The position numbers and the translations under genes are program-made. Below the pieces are notes generated by a model. That model saw only the letters and a list, made by a program, of their open reading frames with translations, was not told the DNA's origin and searched no databases. Below are positions 27,332-35,920 of a DNA stretch of 64,000 bases, piece by piece. The stretch covers positions 62,001 through 126,000 of the forward strand of contig CAJIZT010000006.1 of the NCBI GenBank assembly GCA_905182015.1, given 5' to 3'. This stretch comes from an alpha proteobacterium MED-G09 (lineage in GTDB: Bacteria > Pseudomonadota > Alphaproteobacteria > MED-G09). How positions within the stretch are numbered: the stretch's first letter is position 1; each line of letters starts with the position of its first letter.

Positions 27332-27991
27332 TTAACCAATATCAAAATCTGAACTTACTAAGCGTGTATCCAGATAGTTATTTACTTTATTAACTAATAT
27401 ATTTCCCTCTTTTTCAAAGAAATGATTTGCTTTTGGAATACTATTATACTCAATTTCTATATTTTTTTGTGCTTGAAGTTTTTCTACAAGTCTTTGAACA
27501 TCTTCCTCTGGAACAACCTTATCTTCTTGACCATGAATAATAATCCCTGATGATGGGCACGGTGCTAGAAAGTTAAAATCATACATGTTTGCTGGCGGTG
27601 CTATTGAAATAAATCCTTCAATTTCAGGCCTCCTCATCAATAGCTGCATTGCAATCCAAGCTCCGAAAGAATAGCCAGCAACCCAGCAACCTCTTGAATC
27701 GGGCACTTGAGCCTGAAGCCAATCAAGCGATGCGGCAGCATCAGACAGCTCACCTATGCCCTGATCAAAGGTTCCTTGGCTTTTTCCTACAGATCTAAAG
27801 TTAAATCTTAAAACTGAAAACCCTCTCTTCAAAAATGTTTGGTATAAGTTATAAATAATGGGATTATTCATATTTCCTCCAAACTGAGGTAATGGATGTA
27901 GTATTAAAGCAACAGGTGATCTTCTTCCTTCGACCGTATTAATTCTTCCTTCAAGGCGACCATCTGGTCCACTGTAAATAACTTCTGGCAT
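27332..27991 (-). CDS. Alpha/beta hydrolase of the conserved iscR-adjacent family
   Basis: The 219-residue enzyme has the alpha/beta hydrolase fold. The nucleophile elbow is GYSFG with Ser108, the oxyanion region is LHPLPQFGGNM (about 31-41), the acid is in HGQEDKVV and the histidine in KANHFF near the C-terminus. It belongs to a short, strongly conserved family without lid insertions, found next to iscR-suf or tyrS in many alphaproteobacteria; the substrate is unknown. It is divergent from iscR with a 178-base gap. Its composition is less AT-biased than the neighbouring genes, consistent with strong purifying selection. I do not assign a substrate. Confidence 0.82.
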   Translation of the reverse strand: MPEVIYSGPDGRLEGRINTVEGRRSPVALILHPLPQFGGNMNNPIIYNLYQTFLKRGFSVLRFNFRSVGKSQGTFDQGIGELSDAAASLDWLQAQVPDSRGCWVAGYSFGAWIAMQLLMRRPEIEGFISIAPPANMYDFNFLAPCPSSGIIIHGQEDKVVPEEDVQRLVEKLQAQKNIEIEYNSIPKANHFFEKEGNILVNKVNNYLDTRLVSSDFDIG

Positions 27992-28054
27992 TTTTAAATC
28001 CTGATTTTTTTAGTTATACTTTAACCTTATAAATTAGACATTTCATAGTAATTC

Positions 28055-28083
28055 TTGACAAAATTACTCGGAAAATATATCTA
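28055..28083 (+). promoter_or_regulatory. iscR promoter with an IscR-binding-like site
   Basis: TTGACA (28055-28060) is a perfect -35 hexamer. A -10-like TATCTA lies at 28078-28083 after 17 bases. The sequence from 28055 to 28071 (TTGAC, then TTACTCGG) closely resembles the type 1 IscR operator known upstream of E. coli iscR, where the Fe-S form of IscR represses its own operon. The site overlaps the -35, as expected for repression. Confidence 0.65.
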
Positions 28084-28169
28084 ATATTAAATTACTCTTA
28101 TTTGTCTTCTATCACATTGATAAGATTGATGCATAAGAATTTAATAAAATTTATTTTAAGGGTGGATTC

Positions 28170-28619
28170 ATGAAGTTAACAACAAAGGGAAGGTATGCTG
28201 TTTTAGCACTCACTGAGCTTGCGCTAGTTAAGGATGAAACCCTTGTTAAAATAACGGAAATCTCTACTAGACAAAATATTTCATCTACATATTTAGAACA
28301 ATTATTGTTGCTGTTAAAAAATGCTGGATTGGTGATCGGCGTAAGGGGTCCAAATGGTGGTTACAAGTTAGCCGCACCAGCAGAAAATATAATGATCTCT
28401 GACATTGTTAATGTTGTTGAAGGGCGACTAGAAGCGAGAGGGTGCGTCGCAAAGTCAGGATCATGCACAGGAGTATCTGGAAGGTGCATGACGCACGATC
28501 TTTGGGATGAGCTTAGTAGGCATATTGAATTATTTTTAGGTCAAATTTCTTTAAAAGACATTATCAGAGGTAATGTTTTAGGAAGATCTTCACCTCCCAG
28601 AATGTTAGAGGTAAAATAA
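28170..28619 (+). CDS. iscR: Rrf2-family Fe-S cluster regulator IscR
   Basis: The 149-residue regulator has an N-terminal winged helix (MKLTTKGRYAVLAL, with the recognition part near residues 28-60) and a three-cysteine cluster site at Cys92, Cys99 and Cys106. In E. coli IscR the cysteines are spaced five residues apart; here each interval is six. It most likely carries a [2Fe-2S] cluster, senses Fe-S status and represses this operon through the site at 28055. Alphaproteobacterial Rrf2 relatives such as RirA share the layout, so an iron-sensing role is possible. It is 3 bases upstream of the cysteine desulfurase gene. Confidence 0.9.
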   Translation: MKLTTKGRYAVLALTELALVKDETLVKITEISTRQNISSTYLEQLLLLLKNAGLVIGVRGPNGGYKLAAPAENIMISDIVNVVEGRLEARGCVAKSGSCTGVSGRCMTHDLWDELSRHIELFLGQISLKDIIRGNVLGRSSPPRMLEVK

Positions 28620-28622
28620 TAA

Positions 28623-29732
28623 ATGGAATCATCTAGAATATATTTTGATTATAATGCTTCGTCCTTAATTAGACCCGAAGCCATAAAGTCTGTTGAAAAA
28701 ATTTTGAGTTCATACGGAAATCCATCTTCTATTCATAAAGAGGGTCGCTATACAAGGACTTTAATTGAGGAATCAAGAGATAAAATAGCTAAATCCATAG
28801 GAACATCTAACCAAAATATTATTTTTACAAGTGGTGGAACCGAAGCTATTGACCTTGCTTTAAACCAAAACCCTGGAAGAATAATAATAAACTCCACTGA
28901 GCATGTTGCTGCGTTTGAATCATCGAGAGGGTTGAACGCGGAAATAGATATACTGGAAGTAGATGAGAATGGTTTGATTAAAATGGATTTACTGGAAAGC
29001 CTTTTGAAAAAAGGACCTTCTCTTGTTGTAATAATGTATGCCAATAACGAGACTGGAGTAATTCAACCAATAAAAAAGATATCAAAACTTGTTCACTTAT
29101 ATGGTAGTATTTTGTTCTGTGATGCGGTTCAGGCGTTTGGAAAAATTACTTTTTGCTTTGATGATTTAGGAGTTGATTTAATGGCTTTATCTGCACACAA
29201 GGTAGGCGGATTTCAGGGATCAGGGGCTTTAGTGGTAAGTGATGAAATGACAAAATTGATTCCAAAAATTTCTGGCGGTGGTCAAGAGTTTGGCATTAGG
29301 GGTGGAACAGAAAATTTATTAGGAATTATATCCTTTGGTGAATGCGCATCAATTCTTTGGGAAGATGAAAAAGAAAACATTAGATTAAGGCAGTTAATAG
29401 CTTCCCTAGAAAATGATCTCTCTTCTATGGGTGCACATATCTTTGGAAAAAATGTCGATAGACTGGCCAATACAAGCCTTTTTTCTTTTTCAAATTTAAC
29501 TGCTGATTCTTTATTAATAAAACTTGATTTAGCTGGATTTTCAGTTAGCTCTGGTTCAGCTTGCAGTTCTGGAAAGGTGACAAAGAGTCACGTTTTAAAA
29601 GCTATGAATGTAGATGAAAATATGCAAAAAGGAGCAATAAGGATTAGCCTAGGGTGGGCGTCTGAAAAAAAACATATTAATCATTTAATTGGTTTTTTTA
29701 AAGATATTTTTAATAAGCCAGTTGAGGAATAG
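28623..29732 (+). CDS. Cysteine desulfurase, IscS/NifS class
   Basis: This 369-residue PLP enzyme provides sulfur for Fe-S clusters. The PLP lysine lies in LSAHKVGG (about residue 197), and the catalytic cysteine loop SSGSACSSG (about 314-322) is the long-loop type of class I (IscS/NifS) enzymes, unlike the second desulfurase SufS of this operon. The conserved N-terminal YFDYNASS and GNPSSIH motifs are present. It is 3 bases after iscR and 3 bases before sufB. At 369 residues it is shorter than E. coli IscS (404), as is usual for the copies at this alphaproteobacterial locus. Confidence 0.92.
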   Translation: MESSRIYFDYNASSLIRPEAIKSVEKILSSYGNPSSIHKEGRYTRTLIEESRDKIAKSIGTSNQNIIFTSGGTEAIDLALNQNPGRIIINSTEHVAAFESSRGLNAEIDILEVDENGLIKMDLLESLLKKGPSLVVIMYANNETGVIQPIKKISKLVHLYGSILFCDAVQAFGKITFCFDDLGVDLMALSAHKVGGFQGSGALVVSDEMTKLIPKISGGGQEFGIRGGTENLLGIISFGECASILWEDEKENIRLRQLIASLENDLSSMGAHIFGKNVDRLANTSLFSFSNLTADSLLIKLDLAGFSVSSGSACSSGKVTKSHVLKAMNVDENMQKGAIRISLGWASEKKHINHLIGFFKDIFNKPVEE

Positions 29733-29735
29733 ATT

Positions 29736-31184
29736 GTGTCAGATAAACAAGAAAAATTATCAGAAGAAGACTTTAAAGACCCTTATGAATTTGGTTTTGA
29801 AACTGATATCGAGTCTGACTTTGCTCCAAAGGGGCTTAATGAGGATACCGTAAGGTTTATTTCAAATAAAAAAAATGAGCCTGAGTGGCTTCTTGATTGG
29901 AGGCTGGAGGCTTATAAAAGATGGCTTGTCATGAAAGAACCAGATTGGTCTAGCGTAAGGTATCCATCTATTGATTATCAAGATTCTTATTATTACTCTG
30001 CTCCAAAAGATTCAGAAAAATTAGAAAGCCTAGATGATGTTGATCCCAAGCTGTTAGAGACTTATAATAAATTAGGTATACCGTTGAAGGAGCAAGAATG
30101 GCTTGCTGGCGTAGCTGTAGATGCGGTATTCGATAGTGTATCGGTTGGAACAACCTTCAAAGAAAGGCTTAAAGAAGACGGGGTTATTTTTTGTTCCTTC
30201 TCTGAGGCCGTTCAAGATTACCCGGAATTAATTAAGAAATATCTTGGTTCAGTAGTGCCCTCCACTGATAATTATTTTGCAACTTTAAATTCAGCTGTTT
30301 TTTCTGATGGAAGCTTTGTCTACATACCTCCTGGAGTCAGATGCCCTATGGAGCTATCTACTTATTTTAGGATTAATGCTGCTGGTACAGGTCAGTTTGA
30401 GAGAACCTTAGTAATTGCCGATAAAGATTCTTACGTTAGCTATTTAGAAGGATGTACAGCCCCTATGAGAGATGAGCACCAACTTCACGCCGCGGTTGTT
30501 GAGCTGGTTGCCCTAGAGGGTGCGGAGATTAAATATTCAACTGTTCAAAATTGGTATCCTGGTAACGAGGAGGGTGTTGGTGGTGTTTATAACTTTGTTA
30601 CTAAAAGAGGTGATTGCAGAGGTGATAATTCTAAGATCTCCTGGACTCAGGTTGAGACTGGTTCAGCGATTACTTGGAAATATCCGAGCTGTATATTGAG
30701 AGGTAATAATTCCTCTGGGGAATTCTACTCTATTGCTGTCTCCAATAATTACCAACAGGTTGATAGTGGTACTAAAATGATTCATCTAGGAAACAACACA
30801 TCTAGCAGAATTATTTCTAAAGGTATTTCAACTGGGAAATCATCCAATACTTATAGAGGCTTAGTGTCCATTCACCCTAAATCAAAAGGTAGCCGCAACT
30901 TCACTCAGTGCGACTCTCTTTTGTTAACTAATCAATGCTCAGCTAGCACTATACCCTATATTGAATCAAAAAATTCCGAATCAATTGTTGAGCATGAGGC
31001 CACATCTTCTAAAATTTCTGAAGAACAGCTTTTTTATTGCCAGCAAAGGGGTTTAAACGAAGAGGAAGCTGTTTCTTTGATAGTTAATGGATTCTGCAAG
31101 GATGTACTACAAAAACTTCCAATGGAGTTTGCTGTAGAGGCTCAAAAACTTCTCAGCGTAAGCTTGGAAGGTAGTATAGGATGA
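29736..31184 (+). CDS. sufB: Fe-S cluster assembly scaffold SufB
   Basis: SufB is the scaffold on which the SufBC2D complex builds nascent clusters. The protein has 482 residues starting at GTG (29736). It contains the conserved SVPSTDNYF-like region ([15 protein letters not shown]), [15 protein letters not shown], the YLEGCTAP turn with a conserved cysteine, and the late segment [20 protein letters not shown] carrying the probable cluster ligand. Its end overlaps sufC by 4 bases (ATGA). All of this is typical, and no defect is visible. Confidence 0.96.
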   Translation: MSDKQEKLSEEDFKDPYEFGFETDIESDFAPKGLNEDTVRFISNKKNEPEWLLDWRLEAYKRWLVMKEPDWSSVRYPSIDYQDSYYYSAPKDSEKLESLDDVDPKLLETYNKLGIPLKEQEWLAGVAVDAVFDSVSVGTTFKERLKEDGVIFCSFSEAVQDYPELIKKYLGSVVPSTDNYFATLNSAVFSDGSFVYIPPGVRCPMELSTYFRINAAGTGQFERTLVIADKDSYVSYLEGCTAPMRDEHQLHAAVVELVALEGAEIKYSTVQNWYPGNEEGVGGVYNFVTKRGDCRGDNSKISWTQVETGSAITWKYPSCILRGNNSSGEFYSIAVSNNYQQVDSGTKMIHLGNNTSSRIISKGISTGKSSNTYRGLVSIHPKSKGSRNFTQCDSLLLTNQCSASTIPYIESKNSESIVEHEATSSKISEEQLFYCQQRGLNEEEAVSLIVNGFCKDVLQKLPMEFAVEAQKLLSVSLEGSIG

Positions 31185-31939
31185 GTAATAATTTTCTCAA
31201 TATAAAAAGTTTGTCGGTAAAGGTTGATGATAAATTAATAATAAATAATCTTAGTCTTAGCATAGGAAGAGGTGAGGTTCATGCAATTATGGGCCCTAAT
31301 GGCTCAGGTAAGTCAACCTTATCAAATGTTTTAGCAGGAAAGGATGGATATACCATTGTAAACGGGGCTATAGACTTCTCTGGAGAAGATTTAATTTCCC
31401 TTGAGCCAAATGAAAGGGCTAATAAGGGAATATTTTTGGCGTTTCAATATCCTGTTGAAATACCTGGCGTTACTAATATTAATTTTATAAAAACAGCATT
31501 AGAGAGTAATAGGAAATATCGTGGCCTAGAACCAATAAAGCCTGGTGAATTTTTAAAGCTTATAAAAGAAAAATCAAAAATATTGGGGATTCCTGAGGAC
31601 AGATTAAAGCGACAATTAAATGTTGGTTTTTCAGGAGGAGAAAAGAAAAGAAATGAAGCTCTTCAGCTTTTGATGCTCGAACCCTCATTAGCCATTCTTG
31701 ATGAGACCGATTCTGGGCTTGACGTAGATGCTTTTAAAATTGTCGCTGATACAATTAATTCAACAAGAAATAAAGATAATAGTATGCTCGTTATTACCCA
31801 CTATCAAAGACTCCTTGAGAGAATAAAGCCAGATATAGTTCACATTTTTGTTGATGGCTCTATTGTTGAATCGGGTGGACCAGAGCTAGCTAACGAAGTT
31901 GAAAGCGATGGATACGAGAGATTCGGTGATGCAAAATAA
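31181..31939 (+). CDS. sufC: Fe-S assembly ATPase SufC
   Basis: This 252-residue ABC-type ATPase powers the SufBCD scaffold in the cytoplasm. Walker A is GPNGSGKST (about residues 38-46), the signature is FSGGEKKR (about 150-157), and Walker [17 protein letters not shown] follows, with the SufC-typical DETDSG in place of DEPTSG. It overlaps sufB at the start and sufD at the end. SufC is not a membrane transporter; no permease is encoded nearby. Confidence 0.96.
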   Translation: MSNNFLNIKSLSVKVDDKLIINNLSLSIGRGEVHAIMGPNGSGKSTLSNVLAGKDGYTIVNGAIDFSGEDLISLEPNERANKGIFLAFQYPVEIPGVTNINFIKTALESNRKYRGLEPIKPGEFLKLIKEKSKILGIPEDRLKRQLNVGFSGGEKKRNEALQLLMLEPSLAILDETDSGLDVDAFKIVADTINSTRNKDNSMLVITHYQRLLERIKPDIVHIFVDGSIVESGGPELANEVESDGYERFGDAK

Positions 31940-33062
31940 TTTAATATCAAAAAATTTTAATCATTCCTTTTTAAATTCAGAATCTCTAACCGAAGAGAGA
32001 GAGAAAGCATTTCTAAACCTAAAAACAATAGGTCTACCAAATAAACGTGTTGAGAATTGGAAGTATACCGATCTTACCTCTATTACAAAGGGCTTGGAGT
32101 TTAAACCAGGGAAGGTTGATATTGAAATATTAAATAAAGATCTGAAGGGTCTTGTTGTTGCTGATTTTGAATATTTTATAAAAAATAAAGATCAATATTC
32201 TAAACCAACAAATTACCTAAAGGATGAGGGTGTCGTTTATTTGAATCTATCCTATGCTAGTGATGCTAGGGTAATTGAGATTAGAGAATCACAATCAGAG
32301 CCTATTGTAATAAAAATTACAGCCAAGGGACCTGGGGTTACCTTTCCGCGTCTGAAAATAGATATTTTTCCAAATGTTGAAGCCGAGGTTTGTTTTGTTT
32401 ACAATGGAGGTGAGGGTTTTGTAAATCAATTAACGGAGATTCACCTTGGTAAAGACTCCGGTCTTAATCTTTACAGGGTGAATGAATCATCATCAATTCA
32501 TTCTGAAACTTTTTTAAGTTATTTAAATTTAAATGCTAATTTATCAATGGTTAATTTATCTATGCCAAAAAATAAATCTAGATTTCAAGTATATAACATT
32601 TTTCTTGATAAACATTCTTCAACAGACTTTAAATCAATCTCAATCCCAAGCAATTCTTGTCATGATGATTTCCTTATTCAAAATAATCATATTAGCTCTA
32701 ATTGTGAGAGCAATGTTGGAATGAGAGCTATCCTTGACAAAGGTGTAATATGTTCATTTCAGGCACTTATTGATATTGAATCAAACATCTTATCAAGTAA
32801 AGCCGAGCAAGACTGTAAAGCTATTTTGCTGCATAAAGAAGCATCAATGAACGCTAAACCTGAAATGAAAATATTCAATGACGATGTTGTCTGTAAGCAC
32901 GGAACAACTATTGGGTCTCTTGATAAGGATCAAATATTTTATCTTAAGTCCAGGGGGCTTGATAAAAAATCGTCTGAAAACCTTTTGCTAAAAGGGATAG
33001 TAAAAAATTACATCCCTAATAATTCTCTGTTAAATAATTTTTTGCCTAAGGCGTACCAATAA
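31929..33062 (+). CDS. sufD: Fe-S cluster assembly protein SufD
   Basis: SufD is the SufB paralogue of the scaffold complex, needed for iron entry. The 377-residue product has the N-terminal helical part (GLPNKRVENWKYTDLTSI), a central beta-helix and the C-terminal CKHGTTIGSLDKDQIFYLKSRG stretch shared with SufB, including the conserved histidine. The start ATG at 31929 overlaps sufC by 11 bases; earlier in-frame ATGs lie well inside sufC. The last A of its TAA is the first base of the sufS ATG. Confidence 0.93.
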   Translation: MQNNLISKNFNHSFLNSESLTEEREKAFLNLKTIGLPNKRVENWKYTDLTSITKGLEFKPGKVDIEILNKDLKGLVVADFEYFIKNKDQYSKPTNYLKDEGVVYLNLSYASDARVIEIRESQSEPIVIKITAKGPGVTFPRLKIDIFPNVEAEVCFVYNGGEGFVNQLTEIHLGKDSGLNLYRVNESSSIHSETFLSYLNLNANLSMVNLSMPKNKSRFQVYNIFLDKHSSTDFKSISIPSNSCHDDFLIQNNHISSNCESNVGMRAILDKGVICSFQALIDIESNILSSKAEQDCKAILLHKEASMNAKPEMKIFNDDVVCKHGTTIGSLDKDQIFYLKSRGLDKKSSENLLLKGIVKNYIPNNSLLNNFLPKAYQ

Positions 33063-34279
33063 TGTTTGATGTTGAAGAAACTAGAGGTGATTTTCCTATA
33101 TTAAATAAGGAGATTTACGGTAAACCGTTGGTTTATTTGGACAGCGCTGCTAGTGCTCAAAAGCCATCAAAAGTTATTAACTATATTAAAAACTTTCAAG
33201 AAAATGATTATGCTAATGTTCACAGAGGCCTGCATTTTCTCTCTAATGCATCAACTGATGAATTTGAATCTTCAAGAAAAAAGGTTAAAAATTTTATAAA
33301 CGCCGAAAGAGAAGAGGAAATTATTTTTACTCTCGGCGCTACTGATTCAATTAATTTAGTCGCCCACTCTTTGGCGGAAAATTTTTTTCAGAAAGGCGAT
33401 GAGGTAATACTTACGGTAATGGAACATCATTCGAATATTGTTCCGTGGCATTTTTTAAGAGATAAATGTGGAATAAAAATCAAGTGGGTAGATTGTGATA
33501 AGCAAGGAAATATCTCTTTAGATGATATAAGAGAAGCTACAACCCAAAAGACAAAGTTTATTTCAATAACCCAAATGTCGAATGTATTAGGTTCGGACAT
33601 TGCGTTAAAGGAAATTATTAAATTTGCGCATGAAAATAAAATTCTGGTCTTGGTGGACGGATGCCAAGGCATCTCGCACAAAGAAACTGATATGAAAGAC
33701 TTGGATTGTGATTTTTATGTTTTTTCTGGACATAAGCTGTATGGCCCAACTGGTGTAGGAGTCCTGTATGGAAAGTATGATATTTTAAAGGATATGCCAC
33801 CTTGGCGAGGTGGAGGTGAGATGATACGTGAGGTCTCGAAGGAGAGTGTTTCTTATGCCGACATTCCGTCCCGCTTTGAAGCGGGAACACCTAATATTAT
33901 TCAAGCCGTCGGCTTGGGTGTGGCGATTGATTATTTTGTTTCTAAAAAAAATGAAGGGTTATTTAAGCATGAAGAAGAAATTTCAAAATATTTCCACAAT
34001 GAGATTCAGTGTGTTAAAAAAATAAATGTTTATGGCGAAAAAAATATAACTAGCCCGATGATTACATTTACTGTTGATGGCGCGCATCCCCATGATATAG
34101 CAACAATTATTGATAGAGAGGGGGTTGCAATAAGAGCGGGACATCATTGTTGCCAGCCACTAATGAAGTTTTTAAATGTATCATCAACTGCTAGAGCTTC
34201 GATTGGCATGTATACTAACAAGAGTGACGTAGATATATTTGTTAAGGCTTTAGATAAAGCAATTACATTTTTTGACTAA
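33062..34279 (+). CDS. sufS: Cysteine desulfurase SufS (class II)
   Basis: This is the second desulfurase of the operon, 405 residues. The PLP lysine is Lys225 in FSGHKLYGPTG, and the catalytic cysteine is Cys363 in RAGHHCCQP, the short-loop arrangement of class II enzymes. SufS usually needs SufE or SufU to take up the persulfide; neither is encoded in this window. The one-base overlap with sufD (TAATG) indicates coupling. With the IscS-class enzyme at 28623 the operon carries two desulfurases, a common alphaproteobacterial layout. Confidence 0.95.
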   Translation: MFDVEETRGDFPILNKEIYGKPLVYLDSAASAQKPSKVINYIKNFQENDYANVHRGLHFLSNASTDEFESSRKKVKNFINAEREEEIIFTLGATDSINLVAHSLAENFFQKGDEVILTVMEHHSNIVPWHFLRDKCGIKIKWVDCDKQGNISLDDIREATTQKTKFISITQMSNVLGSDIALKEIIKFAHENKILVLVDGCQGISHKETDMKDLDCDFYVFSGHKLYGPTGVGVLYGKYDILKDMPPWRGGGEMIREVSKESVSYADIPSRFEAGTPNIIQAVGLGVAIDYFVSKKNEGLFKHEEEISKYFHNEIQCVKKINVYGEKNITSPMITFTVDGAHPHDIATIIDREGVAIRAGHHCCQPLMKFLNVSSTARASIGMYTNKSDVDIFVKALDKAITFFD

Positions 34280-34307
34280 ATTAGATTAAAGTATTAAGAG
34301 TAAAGCT

Positions 34308-34667
34308 ATGGATACTGCTGACAGAAATAACAACCTGCCTAAATTAGGCGAATCTAACAAGGTGTTAGTGGTTAAAGATCAGTTAATTAAAGCTATTAAA
34401 ACAGTTTATGATCCTGAGATTCCTGTTGATATATATGAATTAGGTTTGATTTATGATGTTAACCTGAAGGAGAATGGCAATGTTGACGTTAAAATGACAT
34501 TAACTGCTCCCGGATGTCCTGTTGCAGGAGAAATGCCTCAATGGGTTGAAAATGCATTAATGGCTGTCGACGGTGTTGAGAAAGTTTTTGTGGATATGGT
34601 GTTTGACCCCCCTTGGGATATGAGCCTAATGTCTGAAGAGGCAAGATTAACTTTGAATATGTATTAG
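34308..34667 (+). CDS. sufT: Fe-S assembly protein SufT (DUF59/MIP18 family)
   Basis: The 119-residue protein consists of one DUF59/MIP18 domain, with the conserved VYDPEIPVDIYELGLIYDV (about residues 35-53) and the TLTAPGCP motif with its single cysteine (about 66-73). SufT proteins act in Fe-S maturation or transfer and typically lie between sufS and sufA, as here. It is 28 bases after sufS and 3 bases before sufA. Related PaaD proteins have extra zinc cysteines that are missing here. Confidence 0.9.
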   Translation: MDTADRNNNLPKLGESNKVLVVKDQLIKAIKTVYDPEIPVDIYELGLIYDVNLKENGNVDVKMTLTAPGCPVAGEMPQWVENALMAVDGVEKVFVDMVFDPPWDMSLMSEEARLTLNMY

Positions 34668-34670
34668 GAT

Positions 34671-35069
34671 ATGGAAATTTTGAAAAAAAATAACTTATTA
34701 ACTTTGACTCCGAATGCAATTGCTCGATTGCGAGATATTAATACGAATTCATCTAGTGACCATACCGCTGTTAAGTTAGGCGTAAAAAATGGTGGCTGCG
34801 CTGGTATGGCATATACAATGGATTATATTAATGAGATTAAAGAAAATGATGAGGTTGTTATCATTGATGATTTAACTCTTGTTATTGACCCGAAGGCTAT
34901 TTTGTTTTTGCTTGGAACGGAAATGGACTATGAAGAGTCTACATTGAACTCAGGATTTATCTTTAATAATCCCAATCAGACTGATGCCTGTGGATGTGGT
35001 GAATCAGTTACTCTTGTTGAAGCTGATATACCTGTTGATTTAGCAGACAGATTGATCATTCCCCAGTAA
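34671..35069 (+). CDS. sufA: A-type Fe-S carrier SufA/IscA family
   Basis: The 132-residue protein has the HesB/IscA fold and the three ligand cysteines Cys43 (NGGCAGMAY), Cys107 and Cys109 (DACGCGES). A-type carriers receive clusters from the SufBCD scaffold and pass them to apo-proteins. It closes the suf operon. The C-terminus runs about 20 residues past the CGCG motif, and its last 14 bases overlap the convergent enoyl-CoA hydratase gene. Confidence 0.93.
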   Translation: MEILKKNNLLTLTPNAIARLRDINTNSSSDHTAVKLGVKNGGCAGMAYTMDYINEIKENDEVVIIDDLTLVIDPKAILFLLGTEMDYEESTLNSGFIFNNPNQTDACGCGESVTLVEADIPVDLADRLIIPQ

Positions 35070-35850
35070 ATTTTGCGTCTCTTTTTTCAAGAAAAGCGCT
35101 CACACCCTCTTTGAAATCTTTCGATTGTCCGGCAACAAACTGAAGCTCTCTTTCAAGATTTATTTGTTCTTCATATGAATTATCAAAACTGTCCCAGAAT
35201 GCCTTTCTAATTAAACCTAGAGACATTGGACCTTTTGCTAATTCTCTAGCTAGTTTTAATGTTTCGTCATGAAGATTTTCATCCTCGTAAAGTCTATTTA
35301 TTAAGCCCCAATCGAATGCTTTTTCAGCGCTTAATCTTTCACCAATAATAGCTAATTCTTTTGCTCGAGCCATCCCAATAAGTCTTGGAAGAAGCCATGT
35401 TGATCCACCGTCAGGAACAAGCCCTATCCGTCTAAAGGCTTGAAGAAAAAATGCAGATTTTCCTGCAAGCACCATATCACCCATCAAAGCAAGTGACATT
35501 CCAACTCCAGCAGCAGGTCCGTTAACAGATGTGATGATTGGTATCTTAAGATTCTTTATTCTCCTTAATATTGGGTGGTAGCCAGTTTCCAGGCGATGAC
35601 CTGCATCTTGACGTCCTGTATCAGAGCGTTCTGAACCCCCGGATAAATTTGCTCCTGCACAAAACCCCCGTCCTTCTCCTGTGATCACAAGGCAATTAAT
35701 TTTTGATTTTGGAGATTCAACTTCGTTTAAGCAAGACCACAAACCATCGAGCATTTCATTAGACACAGCATTCATTGCATTAGGATCGTTAAATCTCATA
35801 ATTCCAATATCATCCAATACTTCTAATGTTACCTTGTTAAATTCTTGCAT
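35056..35850 (-). CDS. Enoyl-CoA hydratase/isomerase family protein
   Basis: This is a crotonase-fold protein of 264 residues from the ATG at 35848-35850, which has a GGAG site seven bases upstream; an in-frame TTG at 35862 is less likely. The oxyanion-hole segments GRGFCAGANLSG (about 60-71) and GPAAGVGMSLAL (about 109-120) are intact. So is an acidic residue in RIGLVPDGGSTWLLPR (about 136-151), a pattern seen in PaaG/PaaB-like isomerase-hydratases. The substrate cannot be read from sequence. The gene stands alone and overlaps the end of sufA by 14 bases. Confidence 0.85.
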   Translation of the reverse strand: MQEFNKVTLEVLDDIGIMRFNDPNAMNAVSNEMLDGLWSCLNEVESPKSKINCLVITGEGRGFCAGANLSGGSERSDTGRQDAGHRLETGYHPILRRIKNLKIPIITSVNGPAAGVGMSLALMGDMVLAGKSAFFLQAFRRIGLVPDGGSTWLLPRLIGMARAKELAIIGERLSAEKAFDWGLINRLYEDENLHDETLKLARELAKGPMSLGLIRKAFWDSFDNSYEEQINLERELQFVAGQSKDFKEGVSAFLEKRDAKFTGE

Positions 35851-35920
35851 AATTTTCTCCAAAAGGAATATAAATTTTTAGTTATAATGATTTATATTTC
35901 ATAAAATACAAATAGAAAAT

